Translations under genes and position numbers: made by a program
NCBI RefSeq assembly: GCF_000348925.1
Contig: NZ_AODQ01000019.1
Location: forward strand, 1 to 48,171
Direction of reading: 5' to 3'
Length of the DNA: 48,171 nucleotides
DNA from: Cesiribacter andamanensis AMV16
GTDB lineage: Bacteria > Bacteroidota > Bacteroidia > Cytophagales > Cyclobacteriaceae
Shown here: piece after piece, positions 35,138 to 43,590 of the stretch
Layout: the number at the start of each line of letters is the position of its first letter
How positions within the stretch are numbered: the first letter of the stretch is position 1
Notes under the pieces: generated by a model
Database searches by the model: none
Told to the model about the DNA's origin: nothing
The model's input: only the letters and a program-made list of their open reading frames with translations

Positions 35138-35166
35138 TGAAAAGCCGTTGCCAACGGCTTTTTTTT
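35138..35166 (+). terminator. Terminator immediately upstream of nuoD
   Basis: An 8-base stem AAGCCGTT/AACGGCTT with a three-base loop (GCC) is followed by eight T just before nuoD (stem about 35142-35160). Transcription arriving from the zinc-ribbon genes should stop here, so nuoD must start from its own promoter. Confidence 0.75.
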
Positions 35167-35179
35167 ATGCCGGATGCTG

Positions 35180-35187
35180 TATCTTAG
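35180..35187 (+). promoter_or_regulatory. Possible -7 box of nuoD
   Basis: TATCTTAG (one mismatch to TAnnTTTG) ends seven bases before the ATG at 35195. If used, it excludes the upstream ATG at 35174 and gives a near-leaderless message. Confidence 0.3.
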
Positions 35188-35194
35188 CCCTGCT

Positions 35195-36412
35195 ATGGCC
35201 AATCCCGTTCAGTACCAGTACCACCCCTCGCACTTTCAGCAGTCGGAGCCCACCAAGTACAAGGCGGCCGAACTGCCGCCGGGCCATATGCTCATCAACC
35301 TGGGCCCGCAGCACCCCTCTACCCATGGGGTACTGCGCCTGGAGGTGATCACCGATGGCGAGCTGGTGGTGGATGTGGTGCCGCACCTGGGCTACCTGCA
35401 CCGCTGTTTCGAAAAACATGCCGAAAACCTCACCTACCAGCAGAGCATTCCCTTTGTGGACCGGCTGGATTATGTGGCGGCCATGAACAGCGAGCATGTC
35501 TGGTGCATGGGGGTAGAGAAGATGCTGGGCATTACCAATACCCTGCATCCTCGGGTAGAGTACATCCGCGTGCTGGTGGCCGAGCTTAACCGCATTGCCT
35601 CCCACTTTGTGGCCGTGGGTACCTATGCCATGGACATAGGCGCCGTAACCCCCTTTTTGTGGCTGATGCGGGACCGGGAGCATATCCTGCGGCTGCTGGA
35701 ATGGGTCTGCGGGGCCCGCATGCTCTACAACTATATCTGGATTGGGGGTCTGTATTATGATCTGCCCGTGGGCTTTGAGGAGCGCTGTGCCGAATTCCTG
35801 GCCTACCTAAAGCCCAAACTGCGGGAGCTGGAAGAGCTGGTGATGGGCAACAGCATCTTTGTGGAGCGTACGGCTGGCGTAGGGGTGCTGCCGCTGGATC
35901 TGGCCATCAACCGCGGGGTGACCGGCCCCATGCTGCGGGCCTCCGGCCTGGCCTACGACCTGCGCCGTATAGACGGCTACAGCGTATACCCCCAGCTGGA
36001 GTTTGACGTGCCCATTGGCAGGGGACTAATGGGACAGACCGGCGACTGCTGGGACCGCAGCTGGGTGCGGGTGCAGGAGTGCTACCAGTCCCTGCATATT
36101 GCCGAGCAGTGCCTGCAGCGCCTCACCACCGACCTGAAGCGCACCCGCGATTTTGACCCCCGGGCGGCAGTGCCCAAAAAGGTGCGCCCCCCCAAAGGCG
36201 ACTACTACATCCGCGGCGAAACCCCCCGGGGTGAGCTGGGCTTCTTTTTCCGGGCCGATGGCCGCTCCGATATTCCCTACCGCTGCAAAGCCCGCAGCAC
36301 CTGCTTTGTAAACCTGAGCGTACTGCCCGAGATCAGCAAAGGGGTACTCATTGCCGACCTGATCGCCATTATCGGCTCCATTGATTTTATCCTGGGCGAA
36401 GTAGACCGCTAA
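35195..36412 (+). CDS. nuoD: NADH-quinone oxidoreductase subunit D
   Basis: The 49-kDa subunit that lines the quinone-binding pocket of complex I, about 405 residues. Clear signatures include LGPQHPSTHGVLRLEV, the LHRCFEKHAENLTYQQ segment, DYVAAMNSEH and FFFRADGRSDIPYRCKAR near the C-terminus. The frame also begins at ATG 35174, giving seven extra residues (MLYLSPA); 35195 (MANPVQYQY) is preferred. It is detached from nuoABC by two other genes, a fold-back repeat and a terminator, and is not followed by nuoE. Confidence 0.95.
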   Translation: MANPVQYQYHPSHFQQSEPTKYKAAELPPGHMLINLGPQHPSTHGVLRLEVITDGELVVDVVPHLGYLHRCFEKHAENLTYQQSIPFVDRLDYVAAMNSEHVWCMGVEKMLGITNTLHPRVEYIRVLVAELNRIASHFVAVGTYAMDIGAVTPFLWLMRDREHILRLLEWVCGARMLYNYIWIGGLYYDLPVGFEERCAEFLAYLKPKLRELEELVMGNSIFVERTAGVGVLPLDLAINRGVTGPMLRASGLAYDLRRIDGYSVYPQLEFDVPIGRGLMGQTGDCWDRSWVRVQECYQSLHIAEQCLQRLTTDLKRTRDFDPRAAVPKKVRPPKGDYYIRGETPRGELGFFFRADGRSDIPYRCKARSTCFVNLSVLPEISKGVLIADLIAIIGSIDFILGEVDR

Positions 36413-36547
36413 GTACTGCTAGTAGGCTGCCCGAGGGGGGGAAGGCAGGCGACTGCTAACCAAAAAAGCAAACAGAAGGGGAGGATTTTCGCTTGTCTGT
36501 AAAAGAGAGCTGTTGCACTGGTAGATCACCAATACCCCTTTTTCACT

Positions 36548-38086
36548 GTGTCAATCAAGATCTTAACTGCCGCCCAGATCCGGGAAGCCGATCGGAGAAC
36601 TATCGAAGAAGAAAATATCAGCTCGCTGGAGCTGATGGAACGGGCGTCGGCTGCCTTTGTGCGGGCCTTTGTGAAGCGGTATACCGAGAAGCGTCCGGTC
36701 TACATCTTTTGTGGAACCGGCAATAATGGCGGTGACGGCCTGGCCATTGCCCGCCTGCTGCTGAGCCAGCAGTTCAGTGTGCAGGTGTATATACTTGGTG
36801 ATCGGGAGGGGGCCACAGCAGATTTTAAGGCCAATGCCGAAAAGCTGGAGCGCTACCACCGCCCCGTATCACTGCAGAAGCGGGAAGATTTTCCGGACAT
36901 TCCGGCCAATGCCCTGCTGATCGATGCGCTGTTTGGCTCGGGCCTTAGCCGGCCCATTACGGGGCAGTGGGCCGAGCTGGTGCAGTACCTTAACCAAAGC
37001 GGTGCCGAAGTGGTATCGGTAGATGTGCCCAGCGGCATGTACCTGGACAAGCCCCAGGACCAGGGGAGCCCCATGATTTGTGCCGACCTGGTCATTACCT
37101 TTCAGCTGCCCAAGCTGGCCTTTCTGCTGCCCGAAAGCGGGAGGCATATTCTGGGCTGGAAGATGGTGCCCATAGGGCTGAGTGAATCCTACCTGGCCTC
37201 AGTGGCAACTCCCTATTGTTTTATAACCACCGATACCATAGCGGCCATCTACAAAAAGCGGAGCAAATGGTCGCATAAAGGAGATTTTGGTAAGATCCTG
37301 CTGATGGCGGGCAGTAAGGGCAAGATGGGCGCCGTGGTGCTGAGCGCCCGGGCCTGTATGCGGGCTGGGGCCGGCCTGCTGACCGTCTATGCGCCGGGCT
37401 GTGGCTACACCATTCTGCAAACGGCCGTGCCCGAAGCCATGGTGCAGCTAGATCCGCATGAGGAGGAGCTCAGCGCCGCCCCCCCGCTGGAGGGCTACGA
37501 TGTGCTGGGGGCCGGGCCGGGCATGGGCAGCTCGCAGACTACCTATGTGGCATTTAAAGAGGTGTTGAGCCGGGCGGAGGTTCCGCTAGTGCTGGATGCC
37601 GATGCCCTGAACCTGCTGGCAAAGCACAAGGAGCTGCTGGCGCTGCTGCCGCCCAACACCATTCTCACCCCGCACCCCAAAGAGTTTGAGCGCCTGGTAG
37701 GCCCCTGGCAAAGCGGCTTTGAGCGCCTGGAGAAGCAGCGCGAATTTTGCCGGCGCTGGGGGGTGGTGCTGGTGCTCAAAGGGGCCCACAGCAGCATCTG
37801 CAATGGGGATGGCACCGTGTATTTCAACAGCACCGGCAATGCGGGCATGGCAACGGGCGGCACAGGCGATGTGCTCACCGGTGTGCTGGCCGCCCTCCTG
37901 GGGCAGGGCTATGGGGCGTTTGATGCGGCCGTGCTGGGTGTATTTTTGCATGGCCTGGCGGCCGATCTGGCAGCCCGGGAGCTGGGGCTGGAGTCGATCA
38001 TTGCCTCAGATCTGGTGGACTACCTGCCCGGGGCCTATCGGAAAATTGCCGATCCTACCTTTTCGATCAGCGACCGAGTGTTTTAG
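36548..38086 (+). CDS. nnr: Bifunctional NAD(P)H-hydrate epimerase / ADP-dependent dehydratase
   Basis: Repairs damaged NADH and NADPH: the N-terminal epimerase interconverts R and S hydrates and the C-terminal kinase-like domain dehydrates the S form with ADP. Of 512 residues, about 1-220 form the YjeF_N epimerase (FCGTGNNGGDGLAIARLL at 54-71). About 230-512 form the ribokinase-like dehydratase with a glycine-rich site (ATGGTGDVLTG near 435-445) and LILDADALN-type segments. The start is GTG at 36548. It lies 135 bases after nuoD and converges with the peptidase gene, overlapping its end by 20 bases. Confidence 0.93.
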   Translation: MSIKILTAAQIREADRRTIEEENISSLELMERASAAFVRAFVKRYTEKRPVYIFCGTGNNGGDGLAIARLLLSQQFSVQVYILGDREGATADFKANAEKLERYHRPVSLQKREDFPDIPANALLIDALFGSGLSRPITGQWAELVQYLNQSGAEVVSVDVPSGMYLDKPQDQGSPMICADLVITFQLPKLAFLLPESGRHILGWKMVPIGLSESYLASVATPYCFITTDTIAAIYKKRSKWSHKGDFGKILLMAGSKGKMGAVVLSARACMRAGAGLLTVYAPGCGYTILQTAVPEAMVQLDPHEEELSAAPPLEGYDVLGAGPGMGSSQTTYVAFKEVLSRAEVPLVLDADALNLLAKHKELLALLPPNTILTPHPKEFERLVGPWQSGFERLEKQREFCRRWGVVLVLKGAHSSICNGDGTVYFNSTGNAGMATGGTGDVLTGVLAALLGQGYGAFDAAVLGVFLHGLAADLAARELGLESIIASDLVDYLPGAYRKIADPTFSISDRVF

Positions 38087-39377
38087 TAAAAGCCGTTAGC
38101 AGGCGGTGCAGCTCCTCAAATTTGGTAAGGGGGAGCGTCTCGCTGCGGTCATAAATATCATGGTAGGCCTGTATGCCCCCCAGCGTATAGATAAAGAAGG
38201 AGGGAACCCCCTGCTCATAAAAGGGGCAATGGTCGCTGTTGCAGGCTTCGCCGCGGGACGATACCTGCTTGAAGAACCCCTTTTCACCATTCAGGGCCTG
38301 TAGCTGGGCAAACTCTTCGGTAAAGATCTTGCCATTTACCACCATGATCCCCTCATCGCCGGTGCCGGTAATGTCCAGGTTAATCAGAAAGCGGATGTCC
38401 TGCAGGGGCACCAGCGGATTGTTTACATAGTGCAGGGAGCCCAGCAGGCCTACTTCTTCGGCCCCAAAGGCCAGGAATAGAAGGTCCTGATCGGGCCGGT
38501 TGGCCGGTAGGGCATAGTGCCGGGCCAGGCTCAGCAGCATGGCGATGCCGCTGGCATTGTCATTGGCGCCGGGAAAGTAAGCGCCCTTGCCCAGGCGGCC
38601 CAGGTGATCGTAGTGTGCGCTGAAGACCAGCACGCCGCTGCCGGGTTTCTTGCCGGGCAGCAGGCCGGCCACATTCTGGGTGTTGAGGTTGCGGATGAGC
38701 TTGCTCTCGATCTTGAGCTCCAGGGTCTGGAAGCTGGCCGGAGCCGAGGCTTTGGCAATTACCAGCTGGGGCCGCTCACAGGTTTGCTGCGATACATGCC
38801 AGCTGAGCTTGTCATCGGTCAGCACAAGGCTGGCCACCGAGGGGTTGTTCTTAAAGCTGCGCAAAAAGGCCAGCACTTCTTCCAGGCGCTGCTTTTCTTC
38901 CTTGCTGCTAGTGGCAAACAGGGTTTTGTCGATGAGCAGCACTTTGCCCCGGGCCTCCTGCAGGGAGGAGAGCAGCTGCTGCGGGTCCTGGATGGCTTCT
39001 GCCGACAGGTGCATTACGGGATAGCGGCCGCTCAGGCTGCGGGAGCAGGGCATCACCAGAAAATCCTGGCCGGCCTGCAGGGCTTTCTCGCCCAGGCGCA
39101 GGCTCACCTCTTCGGGAAAGGTATTGACCGAGATGGAAAACTCCTGGAAGTAGCCGTTGCCAAATGATTTCAGTCCAATTCGCTGGTATTCGCCGGCTAT
39201 GTAGCGGGCGGCCTTCAGGTGCCCATCGGCCACGTAGCCGCGGCCATGCATGCCGGGAGCACTTAGGGTGTCCAGTACCTTGCGGGCATAGGGAAGAACC
39301 GATTGGGCAGTACCGGAGAGGGCAATAACACTAAAAAGCACACTCAGCAGACAGCTGATGGGGACAGAAATACGCAC
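38067..39377 (-). CDS. Secreted M28-family zinc metallopeptidase
   Basis: A 436-residue protein with an N-terminal signal peptide (MRISVPISCLLSVLFSVIAL, cleavage after about residue 24). A PA-like insert is followed by the catalytic M28 domain. The zinc ligands are seen in VFSAHYDHLG (His/Asp), FPGANDNASGIAML (Asp), FGAEEVGLLGS (catalytic Glu pair), INLDITGTG and SDHCPF (His). It is predicted to be an extracellular or periplasmic aminopeptidase. Its 3' end overlaps the nnr stop by 20 bases (tail to tail). Confidence 0.88.
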   Translation of the reverse strand: MRISVPISCLLSVLFSVIALSGTAQSVLPYARKVLDTLSAPGMHGRGYVADGHLKAARYIAGEYQRIGLKSFGNGYFQEFSISVNTFPEEVSLRLGEKALQAGQDFLVMPCSRSLSGRYPVMHLSAEAIQDPQQLLSSLQEARGKVLLIDKTLFATSSKEEKQRLEEVLAFLRSFKNNPSVASLVLTDDKLSWHVSQQTCERPQLVIAKASAPASFQTLELKIESKLIRNLNTQNVAGLLPGKKPGSGVLVFSAHYDHLGRLGKGAYFPGANDNASGIAMLLSLARHYALPANRPDQDLLFLAFGAEEVGLLGSLHYVNNPLVPLQDIRFLINLDITGTGDEGIMVVNGKIFTEEFAQLQALNGEKGFFKQVSSRGEACNSDHCPFYEQGVPSFFIYTLGGIQAYHDIYDRSETLPLTKFEELHRLLTAFTKTLGR

Positions 39378-39454
39378 GACTGGAAAGGGAGATGGGGCTG
39401 CAAAAATCCTTTCCTAAAAATAGGGCTTTTGGGGCAGGGCTGCCAGGAAAATGT

Positions 39455-40333
39455 TCAACTTTTTTTTAAACTTTCCGGGGCCTGCGCAGGCAAGTCAGGA
39501 CGGTGGAGCTCCAGCCCGCAAAAGCGGCAAAAATGGGCGTCTTCCGGGTGGTCTTCCGGCCTGCAGCGAGTGCAGCGTACCATGCGGGGCGGCCTGGAGG
39601 GCCCTTCCCGCTCGGCCCGCGTAAGCTCGGCCGAGACAATGCCGGTGGGAACGGCAATAATGCCATAGCCGAGCAGCATCAGGATGGTGGCCATGAACTT
39701 ACCGGCGGGGGTAAGGGGGGTGATGTCGCCAAAGCCTACCGTGGTAATGGTCACAATGGCCCAGTAAATGCTGGTAGGAATATCGGTATACCCATTTTCA
39801 GGGCCTTCAATCATGTACATGATGGCCCCAACTATGATTACCACAACAAGCACCGCCCCAATAAACACAATGATCTTGTACACGCTGCGCCGCAGGGCCA
39901 CCTGCAGTGTCTGGGCTTCTCCCAGGTAGCGGGTGAGCTTTAGCACCCGGAAGATCCGCAGCAGCCGCAAGCCCCGGATCACCAAAAGAAAGCGGGCACC
40001 GCTATAGACCAGATTGAGGTAGGTAGGCAGGATGGCCAGCAGGTCTACCAGCCCATAGAAACTGAAAATATAGTGCAGGGGGCGCTGGCTGCTAAAGATC
40101 CGTGCCACATATTCAATGGTAAAACAAATGGTGAAAAACCATTCAATTAGCATAAGCTCCTGGCCATAATCTGCCCGGATAGCCGCCACACTTTCAAGGA
40201 TAACGGTAAGGATACTAAGCAGGATGAGCACCAGCAGAATTACATCAAACGCTCTTCCGGCAGGGGTGTGAGTACCAAAGATGACGATCCGAAGCGATTG
40301 TTTAAGAGCAGTGAGCCTACTTTTTCTAGTCAT
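39455..40333 (-). CDS. Voltage-gated K+ channel with C-terminal zinc ribbon
   Basis: A 292-residue six-helix channel subunit. S1-S4 lie in about 25-140, with a positively charged S4 (GARFLLVIRGLRLLRIFRVLKLTRYL, Arg every third residue). The pore has the selectivity filter TTVGFGD at 197-203 and S6 ends near 235. After a short basic linker there is a two-CxxC zinc knuckle (Cys254/Cys257 and Cys269/Cys272 in RCTRC and FCRFCG). Such cytosolic zinc ribbons on bacterial Kv channels are uncommon and may allow redox or metal gating. It lies 77 bases upstream of the M28 peptidase in the same direction. Confidence 0.85.
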   Translation of the reverse strand: MTRKSRLTALKQSLRIVIFGTHTPAGRAFDVILLVLILLSILTVILESVAAIRADYGQELMLIEWFFTICFTIEYVARIFSSQRPLHYIFSFYGLVDLLAILPTYLNLVYSGARFLLVIRGLRLLRIFRVLKLTRYLGEAQTLQVALRRSVYKIIVFIGAVLVVVIIVGAIMYMIEGPENGYTDIPTSIYWAIVTITTVGFGDITPLTPAGKFMATILMLLGYGIIAVPTGIVSAELTRAEREGPSRPPRMVRCTRCRPEDHPEDAHFCRFCGLELHRPDLPAQAPESLKKS

Positions 40334-40920
40334 GCAGGTGTAATCCGTTTAGGGTAGCCATTCTTGTTCTGTGCGCCTAATCAGAACAGAAAAGAACTGG
40401 GGTAAATTAGCATATTATCTGCCCCCCCGCAACCAAAGGCATGGTTTGATAGGGGGTCTTTTAGTAATTTGTGTTGGTAATCCTGTTACGATCAGCTTTT
40501 TTAACTAGCCCTGAGTGGAAGCATGAAAGCCAGGCCTGAGCCGGATTTTTCCCTTAAATGGAGCTATCTGTTGAGAAAAGTGCAGATTTTACCAGCAGTC
40601 TGCTATACCTCATAGGGGAGCCGTCAGCTGTATTGGGGCATTGCTCCACCTGCTTTTAAGGTACAGACGGCTGGTAATTCCTGAATTTTTTAAGTGATCC
40701 TGTAGTGAATAATGCGTAAAAGTGAGAGGGGGTGCATTAAAATATGGTTAAAATCACCAAAATTGTGCACTATTGTTGTGCCGAAAGTGCAGATTTTCGA
40801 TAAAGGTGTAGAAAAATATTCAGCATTGTTTGTTAATATTGGGGCGTATTCTTTTTTTTGTTCAAGTAGTACTCTTTTTTACAGTTCCTACATCTTTTTA
40901 CTTCTAACCACCCCGCACGA
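40334..40920. promoter_or_regulatory. 587-base divergent regulatory region with a 14-base direct repeat
   Basis: No convincing gene: a 70-codon frame at 40712-40924 lacks family features and is probably chance. The motif AAAGTGCAGATTTT occurs twice exactly (40577-40590 and 40784-40797). An inverted repeat AGCCGTC...GACGGCT (40619-40625, 40665-40671) with TGTA/TACA just inside could fold an RNA stem. The region is AT-rich. Its size and repeats suggest control sites for the channel gene, the HTH gene or both. Confidence 0.5.
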
Positions 40921-41688
40921 ATGAACAACAATTCCTACGATCTCTCAAAGGTTAATGATCGTATTCAGTACTTTCAGGATGAGATTTTGAAGGTAACCGC
41001 TAACAAGTTTGCAAAAGAAGTAGGCATTGCCTACGGCACTCTGCGCAATCTGTATAGCGAAGATAAAAAGCCACGCAAAAGCACCATTACCAAAATTCTG
41101 GGCGCCTATGATGGTTTTGTAAATCCCAGCTGGCTGCAGTCCGGCAAAGGAAAACCCACCCTTTCCGCCACCCAGGAACATCCTGCTTTTCAGGCCATGA
41201 CCAGCGGCGAGTACTGGCCAAAAGTGGGCAAGCAGATCCGCAAGCAGATCCGCAAGTCGGATAAAACCCCTGAGCAGATTGCCCAGGCCACCGGCTATAC
41301 CATCTATCGCCTGAACAAAACACTGGGGGGCAAGCAGGCGCCCACGCCTCAGTTTATGTCGCTGCTGCTCTCAGAACTGGGCATAACCGTAGACCAGCTG
41401 GCCGAGGTGGCCGGTGTGCCGGTACCCCAAAAAGAAAAAGCGGCCAAAGCGGCCCCGGCCGAAGAAAGCAGCGCTGCTGCTCAGGAGCAGGAAACAGCCG
41501 CTCAGCCCCAGGCCGAGCCCGCCGAAGCCGCCCAGAGCGTACAGGCCGTACAAACCCTCCCCATGCAGCCGCAGGCCCAGCCTGCCGGGCATGATGGCGA
41601 GTCGGTACAGGAGCTTCGCATGAAGATCGATTTCCTGACCAACCGCATCAACTACCTGGAGGAGCGCATGAGCCGCCTGGCCCGCTAA
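40921..41688 (+). CDS. Predicted DNA-binding protein with two HTH domains and C-terminal coiled coil
   Basis: 255 residues. Residues about 8-75 resemble the phage-repressor-type HTH of Bacteroidota regulators, ending in the characteristic NPSWLQSGKGKP. A second XRE-like HTH occupies about 98-155 (RKQIRKSDKTPEQIAQATGY then ITVDQLAEVAG). Residues 165-215 are a low-complexity Ala/Gln/Glu/Pro linker and 225-253 a coiled coil (MKIDFLTNRINYLEERMSRL) for oligomerisation. It would be a cytoplasmic regulator or DNA-organising protein. It has its own upstream region and a strong terminator. Confidence 0.6.
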   Translation: MNNNSYDLSKVNDRIQYFQDEILKVTANKFAKEVGIAYGTLRNLYSEDKKPRKSTITKILGAYDGFVNPSWLQSGKGKPTLSATQEHPAFQAMTSGEYWPKVGKQIRKQIRKSDKTPEQIAQATGYTIYRLNKTLGGKQAPTPQFMSLLLSELGITVDQLAEVAGVPVPQKEKAAKAAPAEESSAAAQEQETAAQPQAEPAEAAQSVQAVQTLPMQPQAQPAGHDGESVQELRMKIDFLTNRINYLEERMSRLAR

Positions 41689-41721
41689 GCTTCCTGGGGA
41701 ACGCACCCTATCTCCCTATAC

Positions 41722-41755
41722 AGCAGCAGGATGCCCCATCCTGCTGCTTTTTTTT
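41722..41755 (+). terminator. Terminator after the two-HTH gene
   Basis: An 11-base perfect stem AGCAGCAGGAT/ATCCTGCTGCT (41722-41732 and 41738-41748) with a five-base loop, followed by eight T. It lies 34 bases after the stop and overlaps the promoter zone of the VRR-NUC gene. Confidence 0.88.
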
Positions 41756-41781
41756 GCCCCTTTTTTGCTAACTTTACTAGC

Positions 41782-43458
41782 ATGAAGGGATGGACTGCGC
41801 CGCCGGCTATTGAATTACCCCCCCGGTATTATCTGGATAACTTTTACGCGCTGCTGGAATTTGTAGAGGCCAAGTACGGGCAGCTGCTGCTGGCATCTGA
41901 AAGGGAGTTTCTGGCCCGTTTTGAGGCCCTGAGTGAGGAGGCGCGCTGCCTGTTTTTGCGGCTGGCCAACCGCAAGGGCCAGTGTTTTCGGTTAAGTAAG
42001 CTGAGCTATCCGGAAATTGGGGATCTGCAGCCACCCCTGCAGGAACTGCTGCAGGGCGGTTTCTGCCTGCGCTTTTGCCCCGAGCACCGCGCCGAGTTGC
42101 CCCTGGTGGTGGCGGTATTTACCCGGCAGGAACTCTGCCAGCTCTGGAAGCTCCTATGCCCGGGCGTACGGGGACTGAGTGCCCTTAAAAAAGAAGCGCT
42201 GGCCGACCGCCTGCTGCAGGAGGTAGACCATGACGAGCTCTGCCAGGCCATTGCAGCCAGCGATACGGTAGTGCTGCAGTGCTACCTGCAGGAGTATGAA
42301 CTGTTGAAGTTTCTGTTCTTTGGTCACCTGGGCGGCGAAATGTCGGAATTTGTGATCCGGGACCTGGGCCTGGTGCAGTATGAGTCCCTGGCGCTGGAGA
42401 AGCTGGTGGCCAAGTTCAGCAGCCGGCAGGAGGTGGACGATAAGTTCTGGATCTCCAGCGTGTACCAGCAATTCCGGGAGCTGCGCGAGGCGCCCGTGGC
42501 CGAAGTGCTCTACAGCTGGTACGGGCAGCAGGCACACCGCGGCAGCCAGCTGGGTGCTGAGGCGCGACCCACCTTTGACCGGCTCACCCTTAAGCTGGCC
42601 CGCCTGCTGGAGCGCCAGCAGCAGCCCCACTGGGCGCTGGAGGTGTACCGCCACAGCCCGCAGCCCCCCTCCCGGGAGCGGCAGGTACGCCTGCTGCACA
42701 AGGCCGGCGAGCAGCAACAGGCCCTGGAGCTCTGCCACCAGATGAGCACCCACCCCCTCAATGCCGAAGAAGCTATCTTTGCCCAGGACTATTGCCAGAA
42801 ACTGGAGCGGAAAAAAGCCGTACGCAGCACTACCCAGCACCTGAAGGAGGCCGATACGGTGCACATTCCGCGGGAGTACCGGTATGCTGTAGAGAAGGGG
42901 GTGATCCGCCACTTTAGCGAGCAGGGCTATGAGGCGCTCTTTAGCGAAAATTACCTCTTCCAGAGCCTGTTTGGCCTGCTTTACTGGGATATTATTTTTG
43001 ATCAGGATGTGCCCGTCTACCACAGCCCCCTGCAACGCTTTCCGTCCGATCTGTACCTGCCCCAGTTCCTGGACCGGCGGCAGGCGCAGCTGCAGGCCCG
43101 CAGCCAGGTGCTCAGCACCTCCAAAAGGTTGCTCAAACAGGTACGCACCACCTACGACAGCAAATGGGGACTGGGCAATCCGCTGGTGGGCTGGCATGAA
43201 AATACCCTGCCCCTGCTGGAGGCCGCCTGCCGGCGTATACCCGCCGCGGCCCTGCACCAGGTGCTGCTGGCCATGGCCCGCAACCTGAAAGAATACGGCA
43301 GGGGCTTTCCGGACCTGTTTCTCTGGACCAAAAAAGAGTATCGTTTTGTAGAGGTGAAATCCCCCACCGATGCCCTCTCACCCCAACAGCTGTACTGGCT
43401 CCGCTTTTTTAAGGAGGCCGGCATACGGGCGGAGGTACTGCGGGTGGCCTGGGTCTGA
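41782..43458 (+). CDS. FAN1-like VRR-NUC domain nuclease
   Basis: With ATG 41782 (the frame extends to 41731 through the terminator, so that part is excluded) the protein has 558 residues. The C-terminal VRR-NUC domain (about 440-558) ends with GFPDLFLW and VEVKSPTDALSPQQ: Asp511, Glu524, Lys526 and Gln535 form the PD-(D/E)xK site. The long helical N-terminus matches the SAP/TPR-like layout of bacterial FAN1. FAN1 nucleases cut 5' flaps and help repair interstrand crosslinks. A TAACTTTA box ends five bases before the start. Confidence 0.78.
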   Translation: MKGWTAPPAIELPPRYYLDNFYALLEFVEAKYGQLLLASEREFLARFEALSEEARCLFLRLANRKGQCFRLSKLSYPEIGDLQPPLQELLQGGFCLRFCPEHRAELPLVVAVFTRQELCQLWKLLCPGVRGLSALKKEALADRLLQEVDHDELCQAIAASDTVVLQCYLQEYELLKFLFFGHLGGEMSEFVIRDLGLVQYESLALEKLVAKFSSRQEVDDKFWISSVYQQFRELREAPVAEVLYSWYGQQAHRGSQLGAEARPTFDRLTLKLARLLERQQQPHWALEVYRHSPQPPSRERQVRLLHKAGEQQQALELCHQMSTHPLNAEEAIFAQDYCQKLERKKAVRSTTQHLKEADTVHIPREYRYAVEKGVIRHFSEQGYEALFSENYLFQSLFGLLYWDIIFDQDVPVYHSPLQRFPSDLYLPQFLDRRQAQLQARSQVLSTSKRLLKQVRTTYDSKWGLGNPLVGWHENTLPLLEAACRRIPAAALHQVLLAMARNLKEYGRGFPDLFLWTKKEYRFVEVKSPTDALSPQQLYWLRFFKEAGIRAEVLRVAWV

Positions 43459-43509
43459 ATAAGCAGTGGCACCCACGGCAGGATGCGGGAGGGGAAAGAA
43501 GTGCGCTGC

Positions 43510-43549
43510 AAAAAAAACTGCACCCCCTGATCAGAATCGGAGGGTGCAG
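43510..43549 (-). terminator. Terminator of the head-GIN gene (reverse strand)
   Basis: Read on the reverse strand, an 8-base stem CTGCACCC/GGGTGCAG (43549-43542 and 43525-43518) is followed by eight T (the A run at 43510-43517). It lies 42 bases after the stop of the head-GIN gene. Confidence 0.82.
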
Positions 43550-43590
43550 TCTATAGATGCAGGTATCGCTGAAGAAGTGCCTTTGAGGGC

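Noticed and set aside
40712-40924. A 70-codon frame upstream of the two-HTH gene
   Set aside because: It overlaps the real start by four bases, has an odd Ser/Phe-rich end and no ribosome site; more likely regulatory DNA.
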